DNA from: Orientallactaga sibirica
Taxonomy: Eukaryota > Chordata > Mammalia > Rodentia > Dipodidae
DNA: 64,000 nt
Assembly: GCA_036365145.1 (NCBI GenBank)
Contig: JAEOAD010000024.1
Location: 16,320,501 to 16,384,500 of the forward strand
Reading direction: 5' to 3'
This document shows, piece after piece, positions 1-11,589 of the stretch. The notes under the pieces were generated by a model. That model did no database searches. It worked only from the letters and a program-made list of their open reading frames with translations, and was not told the DNA's origin. Within the stretch, counting starts at the first letter, position 1; each line of letters begins with the position of its first letter. A program made the translations under genes and the position numbers.

Positions 1-206
1 TAACAGGTTCCTGATGGGGGGGACCAAACAGGGAATGGAGGCTCCTCAGCTCTGCACACACATGGCATCTTGCAGTGTCCTCTGTAATAAACACACATCT
101 CCCTGAGTCCTATTAGCAGCTCAAGAAAATTAACTGAGCCCCAAGAGAGGATTTGGGAATGCTGACTTACAGCTGGTTAGTCAGAAACACAAATAAAACA
201 CTCTTG

Positions 207-392
207 GGTGGGCTGGAGAGATGGCTTAGCGGTTGAGACATTTGCCTCCAAAGCCAAAGAATCCCAGTTTGACTCTTCAGGACCCATGTAAGCCAGATGC
301 ACAAGGGGTGCATACATACATGGAGTTCTCTCTCTCATTCTTTCTCTCCCTCTCCCTCTTTCTCAAATAAATAAATAAATAAATAATATATT
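207..392 (+). repeat. B2-like SINE
   Basis: It starts GGGCTGGAGAGATGGCTTAG, has the tRNA-like box B (GTTTGACTCTTC), a CT-rich stretch and an (AAAT)n tail. Confidence 0.9.
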
Positions 393-611
393 TTTTAAAA
401 AACCACTCTGGGGACTTGCAAGTAGAAGAGGTAGTCCTGGGGACTGAGACCCCAACTTGTGGCTGCCTTCAGATGTTGTCACTGTAGAATTGGAGGCTAT
501 TCAGCCCATGTCTGCTTCAGAACTGGTTATTGGTTTGCTGTTGAGGATAAATCCTCACATCTTTTGGATTCAAAAAGTGATGTGTCTTGAGTGCATGTGA
601 GGTGTCTTGGT

Positions 612-716
612 CATTTTTTGTTGTGAAGGGGAGAGTTTTGAGGTAGGGTCTTACTCTAGCCAATGCTGACCTGGAACTCACTCTATAATCCCAGGCTGGC
701 CACCACACCCAGCTCA
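612..716 (-). repeat. B1 SINE fragment
   Basis: TTGAGGTAGGGTCTTACTCT through CACCACACCCAGC is the reverse of a B1 with its middle missing. Confidence 0.8.
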
Positions 717-842
717 GTCAGTTTTGTTTGCCTACTATAAATTCAGACAGGTGAGCCCATCTTAGAAACTGCTAGACTGACAACAAAGTGATATATAAAC
801 CCAAATGAAAGCAATGCTTTTGTTCTCATTTTGCAACATAAG

Positions 843-1087
843 ATTTTTTTTGAGAGAGAGAAAGACAGAGAGATAGAGATAGAGAGAGAGAGAGAATGGG
901 CATGCCAGTGGCTTCTCAGCTGCTGTGAACGAACTCCATATGCATATGCCCCCCTGGTGGGCAAGTGTGGCATTGCACCCTTGGGTCACTTTTTGCATCT
1001 GGCTAAATGTGGGACCTGGAGAATCGCATGGGCATTCTTAGGCTTGGCAGGCAGGTGCCTTAATCACTAAGCCATCTCTCTAGCCCA
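843..1087 (-). repeat. Long-form B2-like SINE
   Basis: It reads in reverse from the GA-rich stretch to AGCCATCTCTCTAGCCC. It includes the extra TTGCCCACNAGGGGG segment that defines the longer subfamily in this window. Confidence 0.88.
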
Positions 1088-1344
1088 CAACATAATTTTT
1101 GATATTACTTCTCTATTTAGATAATTTACAGATAATAATAAAGTCCAAAGACAAGGGTGTAATATAGCTTAAATTTATATATATCCAAAGTGCTATAATA
1201 AAAAAAAGCAAAGCAAGTATCTTTGTTGGTGTCCATTGTATCACTAGCATACTTATTTGGAAATATAACTAAATGAGGTCACCAACTAGAAGTTGTTATA
1301 AACTTTCCTGTGACTGGACATGAAATAACACAAGGAAGAAACCT

Positions 1345-1672
1345 ACAGACAGGACTCAGAAAATAATTCAGTGAATGAAGCCCTTTCTGTGCAAGTGTAA
1401 GGACCCAAGTTTGGATCCCCAGCACCCATGTAAATTCTGGGTGAGCATCACAGCCCACCTATAATTCCAACATTAGAGAGGTGGAATCAAGGGATCCCTG
1501 GAGAAAGCTGTCTAGCTAAACTAGCTGAATCCATGACCTTTGGGATAAAATGAGAGACCCTGTCTCAGTAAATAAGGTAGAGAGAGATCAAGGGAGACAC
1601 CTAACAGCAACTCCTGACCTCCACATGCACTCATGTGCATAGGCATCTACACACTCATATACCCACACACAC
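1345..1672 (+). repeat. B4-like composite SINE
   Basis: An ID-like head (GCAAGTGTAAGGACCCAAGT) is followed by a decayed B1-like body and a CA-rich tail. Confidence 0.5.
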
Positions 1673-1787
1673 ATGAAAACACATAGATATGTGCAAGCCC
1701 CCCCCCACACACACACGAAAACTATAGACAATGTCATATTTGATTTTCATTTGTTGTTGATACCTTTTACTCTAAAGTTTTAAATTT

Positions 1788-1997
1788 TTAAATATTTTTA
1801 TTTATTTATGAGCAGAGAAAGAGTGAGAGAGAAAAATAGGCATGCCAGGGCTTCTTGCCACACTGGAAAGAAACTCCAGACACATTCACCACTTTACACA
1901 TCTGGATTATGTGGGTACTAAGGAATCAAAACTTGGCCAATCCAGGCAGGCTTTGCAAGCAAGTGCCTTTAAATGCTGAGCCACCTCCCCATCTCTA
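1788..1997 (-). repeat. B2-like SINE
   Basis: A (TTTA)n head, GA-rich stretch and GCAAGTGCCTTTAAATGCTG lead to a reversed 5' end; it is diverged. Confidence 0.82.
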
Positions 1998-2275
1998 AAG
2001 TTATTAATTTATATGTTTTACATTTCCTATTTTACTAGCATTTAATATTTTATTGATTAAGTAGAGAAAACAGGAAATATAAATACTTTCTATCTTATAA
2101 TCCAAAAGCAATTATTGTTAACGGTTTCTATGAACTTTGGCAAAGAGAGTTAAAAAATTCAAACTAAGCATCTATTTCATGTATCTGTGGATGGACATAA
2201 TAGGGTCTTTGGAAGCAGATTCATTTTTCAGGAGAGAGTCTCTTGGCTAATCCCTCTATATTACACAAAAGTAAG

Positions 2276-2752
2276 GTATATCTGTTGCTTTCTCATTGCT
2301 GGGGAAAAAAAACACCAGACCAGAAGCAGCTTAGAGAAGAAATGGGTTTATTTTCAACATATGGGTTTTTTTCATAACTTTTTTGACACCTTCCATAAAT
2401 ATAGAAATATGCCATAGTCATAATTGCTGCCACTGCCCTTTTCCCTCTCCCAAATCCCCCCTCTGAATCTATAAGTGAGGTCAGCATACAGCTTTGAGGG
2501 CAAATCTATCATGGGGGAAAGAATGGTGGGAGCAGACAAGCTGGCATGATACCCTCACATCAGCAGGAAGTAGAGAATTCTCAGGGCTGGGCTACAACAT
2601 CTCAAGGCAGATCCCCAGTGGCACACTTCCTCCACTAAGACTGCACCTCAAAAAGATCCCATGATCTTCCCAAACAGCATCACCACCTGGGGATGGATTA
2701 AGGATTCAAACACATGAGTCTATGGGGGACATCTTTCATCCAAACCACCACT
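2276..2752 (-). mobile_element. MaLR-like solo LTR
   Basis: Read in reverse it starts GTGGTTTGGATGAAAGATGT, carries GAGGAAGTGTGCCACTGGGG, and reaches an AATAAACCC signal and CAGCAATGAGAAAGCAACAG. These are hallmarks of rodent MaLR LTRs; the family name is from memory. Confidence 0.65.
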
Positions 2753-3639
2753 CTCTATCTCCCCCATGGAGGCAAAGGGCTAGGAGAATTCATTTTGAGG
2801 AGGCAAAAGAATTTGCTCCTTTCATTTATTCCATAACCTTTCTTTTCTGTGTCCCCTGACCCTACAAAGTCAGCATGGTGCCACAGATAGGATGGAGGGA
2901 ATGGTTTCCAATTGTCCCACTTCTATCCTCAGGCAGAGATATTCCTTCAGCTCCTTCCCACTATCTTCCACTGGTTCTCCAAGGAGACATTATAGGAAGT
3001 TAAAAGTGGGAAATGAGGCTTCAGGGCATGGTGTTTGACAAGCAGATGATATTAAGAAACAAAGTCACTTGATAGATATGTTCACTCATCAAACCCTACC
3101 TGGTTGTAATGGCAGCTGCCTCCCATTTCCCTATAAAGAAATTCACAACACATGATGGGCAATCATCGTAGGTACCCTGGCAGCCGATCTGTTTTTACAA
3201 CGTGCAGGAATCACCATCTAAAACCTATAAGCTGTCACAGTCTGTCATCATTACAAAGATGCAGCCATTATTTAAATTAGACCATGAGTGATTTTTTTTC
3301 CCCTCTGTGATGGCTTTTTCAGGTGGTGATATGTCATACCAAGCCACAATAAAATGGCATTAAGCATTCTCAGCACAATAAGCATGCCCATAATTTGGCC
3401 TTTTGGAAAGGCATGCTACAGGATTAAAAAAAAAAAAAAAAAGTTTTGTCTCTGTTTATATCTGCTCAAAAAAGCCCAAGGAAATATATTAGACATTATT
3501 ACTAGAATACAAGCTTGGCATTATGTCATGAAGGAAGTTAAAACTAGCCTTATTCATAGCCAGCTAGCATGGATCCTTAGTGAGGAGCCTTTTTCGAACA
3601 GAGGAGGAAAGTAACCCCTTACATTTGTTTAGGACTCAA

Positions 3640-3850
3640 AAGTTTATGCGCCCTTAAAGTGACATTGTCTTATTTAATTTTCACAGTAATGCTGACCACA
3701 GTAACACTGATTGAGTATGTATTCTCATCATTATTCTCATTTTACACATGGGGGAACTGGCTCAGCACAGTTTTAATGATTTACTTGAGGTCACAAAGAG
3801 TTAGCAAATGATAGAACAAACTCAACTCAAGTTTCTACAGAATCCCTGAC
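3640..3850 (+). repeat. MIR-like SINE
   Basis: CTCATTTTACACATGGGGGA followed by GAGGTCACAAAGAGTTAGCA matches the conserved MIR core and its 3' part. Confidence 0.65.
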
Positions 3851-3869
3851 AAAATCCACCGGCTGCTGG

Positions 3870-3990
3870 CTACTAGGTGTGGTGGCCTCTGCCTGTTATC
3901 CTACCACTCAGGAGAATCTTGAGGTCCAGGCCAGCTTGAGCTACTTAGCAAGACCCTGTCTCAAAAACAAATGGGATTGGGCTGGACAGA
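3870..3990 (+). repeat. Old B1-like fragment
   Basis: TAGGTGTGGTGGCCTCTGCC through AAGACCCTGTCTCAAAAAC is a decayed B1; a short B2-like piece (GGGCTGGACAGATGGCTTGG) follows. Confidence 0.5.
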
Positions 3991-4315
3991 TGGCTTGGTC
4001 CTTGCCTGCAAAATTCAAAGCTGGGAACACTCAGCTTCTATCACCAACATCAGAATGAAGTGTGCCAACTGACACCAATATTAATTTTCTTTTCAGTGTT
4101 TGAGAACCCAAGAAACTGTTGTAAGTCTCACTGCTGAAACGTTAAGAGACAGACAATTGAATTTTCCATGAGCAAAATATAAAATCCTTGGCATATCTTG
4201 GAACCCAGGACTCTAGATATGACTTTAAATCAACAAAATTTAGGCAGAATGGCTGATAAAGACATGTGAGGGGAGTGAAAGGAAATTATATTATTTCACT
4301 TTTGTTAAAGAAAGA

Positions 4316-4425
4316 TGAGGCATGGTGGTGCATGCCTATAATCCTAGAACTTGGGAAGGAGGCAGAAAGATCAACACCAGCTTGAGCTGTGATGTGAGAC
4401 CTTGTCAAAGAAGGAGAACAGCGAA
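4316..4425 (+). repeat. B1 SINE, diverged
   Basis: GAGGCATGGTGGTGCATGCC starts a B1 whose tail runs into purine-rich DNA. Confidence 0.65.
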
Positions 4426-4695
4426 GGTAGAAGAAAGGAGAAAGAAGAAAAGAGGAGGGGAAGAGGAGGGGGAGGAGAAAGAAATAATTTATGTTGGTCT
4501 TGTTTCTGAAGAGCTCTGATACATAAGAAAATGGTCTTCTTCAGGCAGTCTGAGGACACAGCCTCACGTGTGGCATGCAGACAAACAGGGCAACTCAGAG
4601 AGAAACACAGCAAGAGCCCAGACAAAATGTCACCTGAAGCCTGGTCTGACCTGGACTTTTTCACTGACATAAGCCAACAAATCCTTTGTTTACCA

Positions 4696-4700
4696 AAAAA

Positions 4701-4736
<36 letters not shown>

Positions 4737-4852
4737 GAAAGAAAAGAAAAGAAAAGAAAAGAAAGGAAAGGAAAGGAAAAGAAAAGAAAAGAAAGGGAAG
4801 GAAAAGAAGACAAGACAAGACAAGAAGAAAAGAAAAGAAAAGAAAAGAAAAG

Positions 4853-4883
<31 letters not shown>

Positions 4884-4894
4884 GAAAAGAAAAT
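4696..4894 (+). repeat. Long homopurine tract (A)n-(GAAAA)n
   Basis: About 200 bp is almost entirely A and G, with only a short GACAA interruption near 4809-4823. Long open frames read from it on either strand (Lys/Glu- or Phe/Ser-rich) are artefacts of the repeat. Confidence 0.95.
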
Positions 4895-5195
4895 GGTCTT
4901 CTTTCGTCATCTCCACTGGGAACTGAGAAGGTAGAAAAAGGTTTTAAGAAGAAGTAAAGGAACAGATTTGATATGAAGCAAATTCTTGATAGTAAGTAAA
5001 ATTGTTTTAGAAATGTCACAAAAGGGGTTATGGGTGATTCTCCGAAGGCATTTATTTCTAAATTCATTACTTTTCTTGCATTAGAGATAGCTTACCTGGA
5101 AACAGAATGGTCAAGTCCTTCACATCTTCATAGCTTGATCTGATGATGTCCATTCCAAGGGAAGCGATGATCAATACAAATAAATTGAAACCACA

Positions 5196-5209
5196 GTGCC
5201 ATCTAGTGG
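5196..5209 (-). promoter_or_regulatory. CTCF consensus motif
   Basis: CCACTAGATGGCAC on the minus strand fits CCASYAGRKGGCRS at all 14 positions. It lies outside any SINE I can recognise, downstream of TBC1D4. Confidence 0.5.
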
Positions 5210-5429
5210 AAGCCTTAGAATAACATTCAATGTGCCAACCTATGATTGGAACAAATCCCTGTACAGTGTACGGAATAATAATAATAATAATAATCCCTTA
5301 ATCCTTAAAGATAGATGCTAACTTTTTCCAAATTGTACCCGCTATCTATACACTGAAGAAAAAAAAAGCCCCAAACTATCAGGTTGATTGATCGTTAGGA
5401 GGAAATGACAGATTTCCATTTTCATCCAT

Positions 5430-5642
5430 TTTCAGTCACACTGGCTGACCAGTAAGAGCCAGTGATTCTGTCTTCAGCACCACCACCCCCTCTTCACAGA
5501 ACTGGGAATTCAGGCATGCATGGCCATGCCCAGCTGTTTACATGGGTGCTGGGGAACCAGGCTGAGGTCTGTCAGGCTCCTCAGGCCGTCACGCTTGGGT
5601 GGTAAGTGTTGTTCCCATGGAGCCATCTCTTCGCTCCCCAAC
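5430..5642 (-). repeat. B4-like SINE
   Basis: It is the reverse of a B4 body: CACTGGCTGACCAGTAAGAG, TTACATGGGTGCTGGGGAAC and GAGCCATCTCTTCGCTCCCC. Confidence 0.6.
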
Positions 5643-5742
5643 AGCCACACTGTTAAATGTGAAATTCAGTTTTCCAAATTTGAACTCGAGTACAGATTCT
5701 TGTTGCTGAGATAAAGTTAGTTGTCACCAGAAACATAAAATG

Positions 5743-5930
5743 AGGGCTGGAGAGATGGCTTAGCGGTTAAGGTGCATGCCTGCAAAGCCTAAGGACCCCG
5801 GTTTGATTCTCCAGATCCCATGTAAGCCAGATGCACATGGTCATGCATGCGTCTGGAATTTGTCTGCAGTGGCTAAAGGCCCTGGCACACCCATTCTCAC
5901 TCTTCCTCTCTCTCTCTCCTTCTCTCTGTC

Positions 5931-5970
<40 letters not shown>

Positions 5971-5978
5971 ATATAAAT
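5743..5978 (+). repeat. B2-like SINE with (AAAT)n tail
   Basis: GGGCTGGAGAGATGGCTTAG starts a complete copy, ending in about ten AAAT units. Confidence 0.92.
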
Positions 5979-5997
5979 ATTTTAAAAAAGAAAGATA

Positions 5998-6190
5998 AAC
6001 TGGGCATGGTGGTGCACACCTTTAATCCCAGCATTTGGGAGGTGGCTTGAGAATACAGGGTGAATTCCAGGTCAGCCTGGACTAGAGTGGGACCCTACCT
6101 CAAAAAATAAAATAAAATAAAATAAAATAAAATAAAATAAAATAAAATAAAATAAAATAAAATAAAATAAAATAAAATAAAGATAAAATA
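5998..6190 (+). repeat. B1 SINE with expanded (AAAAT)n tail
   Basis: TGGGCATGGTGGTGCACACC through GACCCTACCTCAAAAAATAA is a B1 with an internal loss; about sixteen AAAAT units follow. Confidence 0.88.
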
Positions 6191-6599
6191 ATTGGCTGCT
6201 TTCCTTCAGGTCCTTTCTAGGTGACCCTCTTAGACAGTCTGAAGGGAAGCATATTATGAGGTTGTCTGATTCGAGGAAAATCCAAAATCTCAACTTGATC
6301 AGAACACTCAGCAATGCCTATGCTGACCATGGGTGCCTCATGCCAATGACACATGCTTGCGCTAGACAGGGTTCCTGTGATATTTGAAAGTGAAGTCGCA
6401 TAGGGCTTACACGACAATTTCAGTGGTCCCCCTTTGAGATCTCTGTCTTACCCTCTATCTTTTGCTCTGGCATCATGAAGCTGAAACCTCTACATTTTGC
6501 TGGTAGCTTGCATAATGACAGCATCTGTACTTTGTCAGTCCAGGATGCAGGAAGGGCCTGCAAGAGGAAGGAGTTGTGCTTCCTGCTTCCATGATATGC

Positions 6600-6895
6600 C
6601 TTTCTTAGGGTCCAGCCCTAAGGCTGGTGGTAGTGGATTTGAAAATCCAATCTAAAGATATGCAAAGTGCCCAGTTCTGCCTGGAGTTCCTGAAGGAGGC
6701 TGTGTGGTGTGGCTTTTGGCTTGTGACTTTTCTCTCTGTGTTTGGTCCTATAAGAGCAGACCAACTTCTTCTGCCTTTATGGAACTTCCCCTGGATCTGT
6801 GAGCTTCAGTAAATATCCCTTCCTCCATAAATGTGCCTCGTCGGGAAGTTCATCTCAGCGAACCTGAAGCTGTCTACTATAGTCTCTGAGTAGAT
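6600..6895 (+). mobile_element. MaLR-like LTR, subfamily 2
   Basis: It shares GGAGTTCCTGAAG, TATGGAACTTCCCCTGGATC and AGCGAACCTGAAGCTGTCTA with the copies at 9080 and 28293. The 5' border is uncertain. Confidence 0.65.
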
Positions 6896-8284
6896 GGCCA
6901 AAGTAAGCGCAGCTTCTCAGTCCCCGGGATCCTGAGGTGTGAGCTGGTCACCAGCCATCCATGGCTTTCCTCCATCCTCCTACAGACAGCTCTCTGTAGA
7001 TGACACCAGCCTGGCACCTGCCCCATGTGTGGCCTCTTGGAGACCACTCAGGGGGGGCTTTACAACCTCAGCAAGCTTCTCTGCCATGCAAGGAGCCACA
7101 GCCATCCTTCTCCAATAATGCCACGCTCTATGCTTGTAGACGGGCAGGTCTTGAGAATGGGGAGGATAGAGCTTTCCAAGTTGGTCCTTTATTGGATTCT
7201 TGGATATAGGTGCCTTCAGCCTGTACCTGCTATTCTGTATTCTTCTGTGCTCTTTGAAGATCTATTCACAACGGATCCAACAATCCCCATTGCTTTCTAT
7301 ACAATTAATGTCACGATTTAACCATTCCCTGCTCATGTTGCTCTGTGGTTTATGTCTCTTGATTCTGAACCAATTGATATACTATAGAATAAGTGGGAAA
7401 CTAGGGACAGAAGAAAGTCTTATCGGATCTGAATTTCATGGAATTAGGTATTGTCCCATTCAAAAGCAATGATATGAGATATTGATTCTAAGTTTAACTT
7501 CAGGAAAAATGGAAAGAAAATCACACATGTTGACTCACCCAGGTCATGGGTCCCTTCCTCCTTCCTTGTCTCAGCATTTTAAATATAAATTCTATTAAAG
7601 TACTAGTGAATGCTCTAATTACTTGAGCATTAATAGACTTAAACAGTGCATGGTGATTTCTCCCTATAAGTACCCAATTTAGTATAGAAAGGCTAAATTA
7701 GGGAGCAGAGAGAACTGGAAGTGAGGAATTATTCGCTAGACAAAAACAAAACTTAGATGTATAAAGAAAATTAAATGTGTCCAAGTTGGTAAGAGTTGGC
7801 ATAGCTAATGTTCTCATTTCATTTTGAAGTGTCCAATTTCCAAGGCATCCCTAAACATCAGAGCCCAAGCTGCATTTTAACTGCAATGATTATTTCTGAA
7901 TAATATCATGTTCTATTGAGATTAACAACTGTGAGTTTGCAAATTAACTCAATTTGTGAAGGGAAACATTGTCAAACTGCATAAGAATTTTACTTTGCAA
8001 GAGAAAACATGAATCTCAGCTGCATTTGAATAGCTCTTAGGAGAAAAGATGCATTTTTGTGTCTGCAAAGCGGCATTATTACTGTGTAAACTAATTGCCA
8101 GTGTCAAGCTTGTGCATTCTAAGGTCCTTTTCCTATGTAATAATAACAATAACTCACCCCAAAGCATCACTTCCCCAATGAATTTATTCCAGTTTAGAGC
8201 CTTAAAGGCTCAACAATTTGATTTCATATTACACAAAGTACAGATTCATTCTTCAAGGGTGGATTCACAAAAACCAAGCCTTTG

Positions 8285-8560
8285 AGACTGACAGTGTATT
8301 TGTATTCTCATGGTCCATAGCAGCATTATTCACAGTAGCCAGGAAAGTGGAAGAAACCCATGTGTACATTCACATAGGAATGAACAAAACGAAATGTGGT
8401 AGATAATGCATAGTAGGGACTATTATTCAGCCTTAAAAAGGAAGGAAATTCTGACGTGTGCTCCAGCATGGATGTAGTTAGCAGAGCCTGGGGGAGCAGG
8501 AAAAGCGTATTGTTTGATGAGACTACATCTATTAGATTTCATTCTGTCGGGGGAAATGCA
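8285..8560 (+). mobile_element. L1 fragment, 3' part of ORF2
   Basis: CATAGCAGCATTATTCACAG, ACTATTATTCAGCCTTAAAA and the following region match the conserved end of L1 ORF2. It is truncated at both ends and non-coding. Confidence 0.75.
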
Positions 8561-8649
8561 GTATGGACAAGGTTGAAGGCTACATAACAATGTGAGTAGT
8601 TACGACCATGGAGTCATGAGCATTTCTATGCTATATATATTTCACAGCA

Positions 8650-8884
8650 ATTTTTTTTTTTGGAAAGTCAGAGAGAGAGAGAGGAAAAGGCAGAGAGAGA
8701 GAGAGAGAATAGGCACACCAGCGGCCTCTCAGCTGCTATGAACAAACTCCAGACATGTTTGCCCCCTTGTGGGCAAGTGCGGCATTGCATCACTTTGCAT
8801 CTGGCTAAACGTGGGACCCAGAGAATCGAATGGGCCTTCTTAGGCTTTAGCTGGCCAGCGCCTTAACCGCTAAGCCATCTCATG
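8650..8884 (-). repeat. Long-form B2-like SINE
   Basis: It is a reversed copy with TTGCCCACAAGGGGGCAAAC on its own strand; the tail is the T-run at 8652-8661. Confidence 0.88.
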
Positions 8885-9079
8885 GCAATTTTTAAAGTTT
8901 GGAATCTGTTTTCAATTTATAGAGAATAGATTGGCCACAGGGAATTTGAGTGTTTTTCAGTTGTCTGACTAGCCTAGCTTTTCTCTCCAACCTAGAGAAG
9001 AGCCAGATCCTAAATGGACGGATGGCATGAATGCGTAGACTTAACATAAAGGGAGTACAATGAGTTGGATGTTTTGGGC

Positions 9080-9492
9080 ACTGTGGTAGCTTTAATGGAT
9101 GTCCCCCCAATAGATTCATTATATTTCTTGGATTTCCAGCTGCCTGGCTGGAAGGATATGCCAGTAGATTCAGTTCGTTAAAGTTTCTTGGATTTCTAGC
9201 TGTCACGGTGGGCAGATCCTAAGGTCCTTCCCTAAGGTGTGTTTGGGGGTGAATCTAAAATTCCAGTCTAAGGTATGCAGAGTGCTTGATCTCTGCTTGG
9301 GGTTCCTAGAGCCTGCTTGCTTATGGTGCTGGTGGTGGTAGTTCTCTCTGCATGGTTCTGTGAAAGGGGCCGGCTTCTTTCACCATTATGGAACTTTCCT
9401 TGGATCTGTAAGCATCAATAAATTCTATTCCTCTCACAAACTGTGTCTGGTTCGGAGGTTCATCCCAGCAATGTGAAGCTGTCTACTACAGG
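9080..9492 (+). mobile_element. MaLR-like solo LTR, subfamily 2
   Basis: It opens TGTGGTAGCTTTAATGGATG and ends CTGTCTACTACA, keeping TG...CA ends, with an internal AATAAATTC signal. Confidence 0.7.
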
Positions 9493-9846
9493 CACCAATG
9501 ACACATAGTCTTCAATGTCCAACACCAATGATACATCAATCTTCAATGACAGATTTGTCAAAAAGGCTATGTATACCATGTGGACTGTGGAGGCTAGAAT
9601 TCCCTGTATTCATACTCAGTAAGCAAAGCCTGGCAGTCTTGGCAAAGGTTCCCTTCAGCTAGATCTTAAAATCTGTCCAGTTTTCTTCCAAGACTAATCA
9701 GTTCTTTTGGATTAACCAAATCCTTCAGTAGCTAGGCAAATATATTCAATTAGCTTACAGTGAAAAGCTTCCAGACTCAGAATGTATTCTGACTAGGCAA
9801 CTTTACAGATGGGAGCAGATTGGTGATTTCACTTTTCTTTCTTCAT

Positions 9847-9990
9847 TTTTTTTTTTGAAGTAGGGTCTTGCTCTAGCCCCTGCTGACCTGGAATTCACTC
9901 TGTAGTTTCAGATTGGCCTCAATCTCACAATGATTCCTCCTATCTCTGCCTCCCAAGTGCTGGTAGTAAACGTGTGTGCCATCATACCCC
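9847..9990 (-). repeat. B1 SINE
   Basis: A T-run and GAAGTAGGGTCTTGCTCTAG lead to CCCAAGTGCTGGTAGTAAAC; it is a reversed full B1. Confidence 0.88.
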
Positions 9991-10143
9991 ACAGAAAGAG
10001 GGAGAGAATGGGTGTATCAAAGCCTCTAGCTGCTGCAAACAAACTCCAGATGCATGTGCCACTTTGTGGGTACTGAGGCATCAAACTCAGATCATTTGGC
10101 TTTCCAGGCAAGTGCCTTAGCCACTGAGCCCTCTCTCCAGCCC
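9991..10143 (-). repeat. B2-like SINE, tail-less
   Basis: It is reversed and abuts the B1 at 9847-9990. It ends CCCTCTCTCCAGCCC next to the H2AZ1 retrocopy. Confidence 0.85.
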
Positions 10144-10150
10144 TGATTTC

Positions 10151-11027
10151 ACTTTTTTTTTTTTTTTCATTTAGGATATGACCTTTACTGAGTCTATCCA
10201 TCAGAGTGGAAATAATGTCTGTACAAAACCAAATGTTTGTTACTATAACTCCTGAATTATAATTAAAATCCAAACAGTTAAAAAAAAAGTCCACTCAATC
10301 AAAACCCACTACTTCAGAATCAGTAGCTTCTTTAAGCCACAGTAACACTTAAATATGATTAAGACTCGAAGGCAGAAACTTAAAAAGCTAATTAAGCTTC
10401 CAACTTGCTCAAATAGAATTCCCAAAAGTCAAAACTGTGTTTTTCACAGAGATACTGTCCACTGGGATCACCAACACTGGACAGCTGTTAATGGGGTTAA
10501 GAATGCGGAGATCATGAGGGATCCCAGCATCCTTTAGACAGTCTTCTGTGCCTTTCTTCCCAGTGAGAGACTTGTGGATGTGTGGAAGGACACCACCACC
10601 AGCAATTGTAACCTTGGTCAGAGAGTCCAATTCTTCATCTCCACAAACAGCAAGTTGCAAGTGATGTGGGGTGAGAGGTTATAGCTCCTAGTCTTTTGAG
10701 GCATTTCCTGCCAATTCAGATACTTCTGCCATGAGGAACTCCGGGATGGCAGCACTGCACACAGCGGCAGTCACGCTGACACATCCATGGCTGGTTGTCC
10801 TAGATTTCAGGAGTCCATGGGCATTGCTCACAGGGAACTGCAAGCCGGCTGGCTGCGAGGAGGAAACCACCTTTGTCTTGGCCTTTCTGGAGTCCTTTCC
10901 AGCCTCACCGCCAGCCATTTCCAAGTATGCTGAAGCTCACACAAGCAAGGCAGAGATGAGGCTAAATCAGCCACATGGCCAGACTCCCAGCACCTAGTCC
11001 TTCTTAGCACCACGATTCAAAGTACGC
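10151..11027 (-). pseudogene. H2AZ1: H2AZ1 processed pseudogene (histone H2A.Z retrocopy)
   Basis: The minus strand carries an intronless copy of H2A.Z mRNA. The ancestral reading frame runs from ATG at 10918 ([39 protein letters not shown]) to [19 protein letters not shown] and [13 protein letters not shown], with its old stop at 10534-10536. It is dead: TAG at 10690-10688 and a further TAA replace LKVKRI, and two bases are lost just before the C-terminal KTV. KTK and KSR favour H2AZ1 over H2AZ2. The 5' UTR, the 3' UTR with a decayed AGTAAA signal, and a 15-nt A tail (T run at 10153-10167) are all present. CCCTGATTTC at 10141-10150 and CCCTGATCTC at 11028-11037 may be the target-site duplication. 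Confidence 0.93.
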
Positions 11028-11412
11028 CCCTGATCTCCCTTTGAAAAAGCTCACCCTTCCCTTCTTGATGAAGCTTCTGGGATACTTTAGTATATAGTCT
11101 TCAGGTCGTAAGTAAAATTTCATGGTGAATAAAATATTTAGTTTAAATTGTTTGTTCTGTCTTCTGTCTTGCTATTTATTGAGGGATGAAGTTGGTGACC
11201 TCTCTATATGAAGGATGATATGAAATAAGGATTATTGAGCAGTTTGAAAGAGCATAGAGAAAATGGGACTAGAGAGAGAACATAGAATGAGAGAAACAGA
11301 GGAAGAAAGAAAAATAGGGGATGTGTGTTCGGTATATATGCATTCAGTAGATATTACCAAGTGACAGGTGGCTACCAAATGTTTCCAGCATGGCCCATTG
11401 ATAAGACATGAC

Positions 11413-11500
11413 AGGGCTGGGGAGATGCTCAGTGGTTAGGGGTGCTCTCTTGAGAAGACATCTGAGCTTATTGCTTTCCATGAAAAGGGAAATGGCCAAC
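11413..11500 (+). repeat. B2-like SINE fragment
   Basis: AGGGCTGGGGAGATGCTCAG and a short diverged continuation are all that remain. Confidence 0.45.
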
Positions 11501-11589
11501 TCTGCGGGGTTTTAATTGTGGACTGCTGAAGCAAGGTGGTTTACGATTGGTATTTCCATGTGGTGCTTAATTAAGCTCGGGTGATGATC

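Noticed and set aside
4371..4926. Long open frames on both strands (up to 181 codons)
   Set aside because: They are translations of the GAAAA purine tract; composition is Lys/Glu/Arg or Phe/Ser/Leu only.
7000..7472. Plus-strand open frames of 69-98 codons downstream of the gene
   Set aside because: Three overlapping frames with no recognisable domain, no splice context and no known family.
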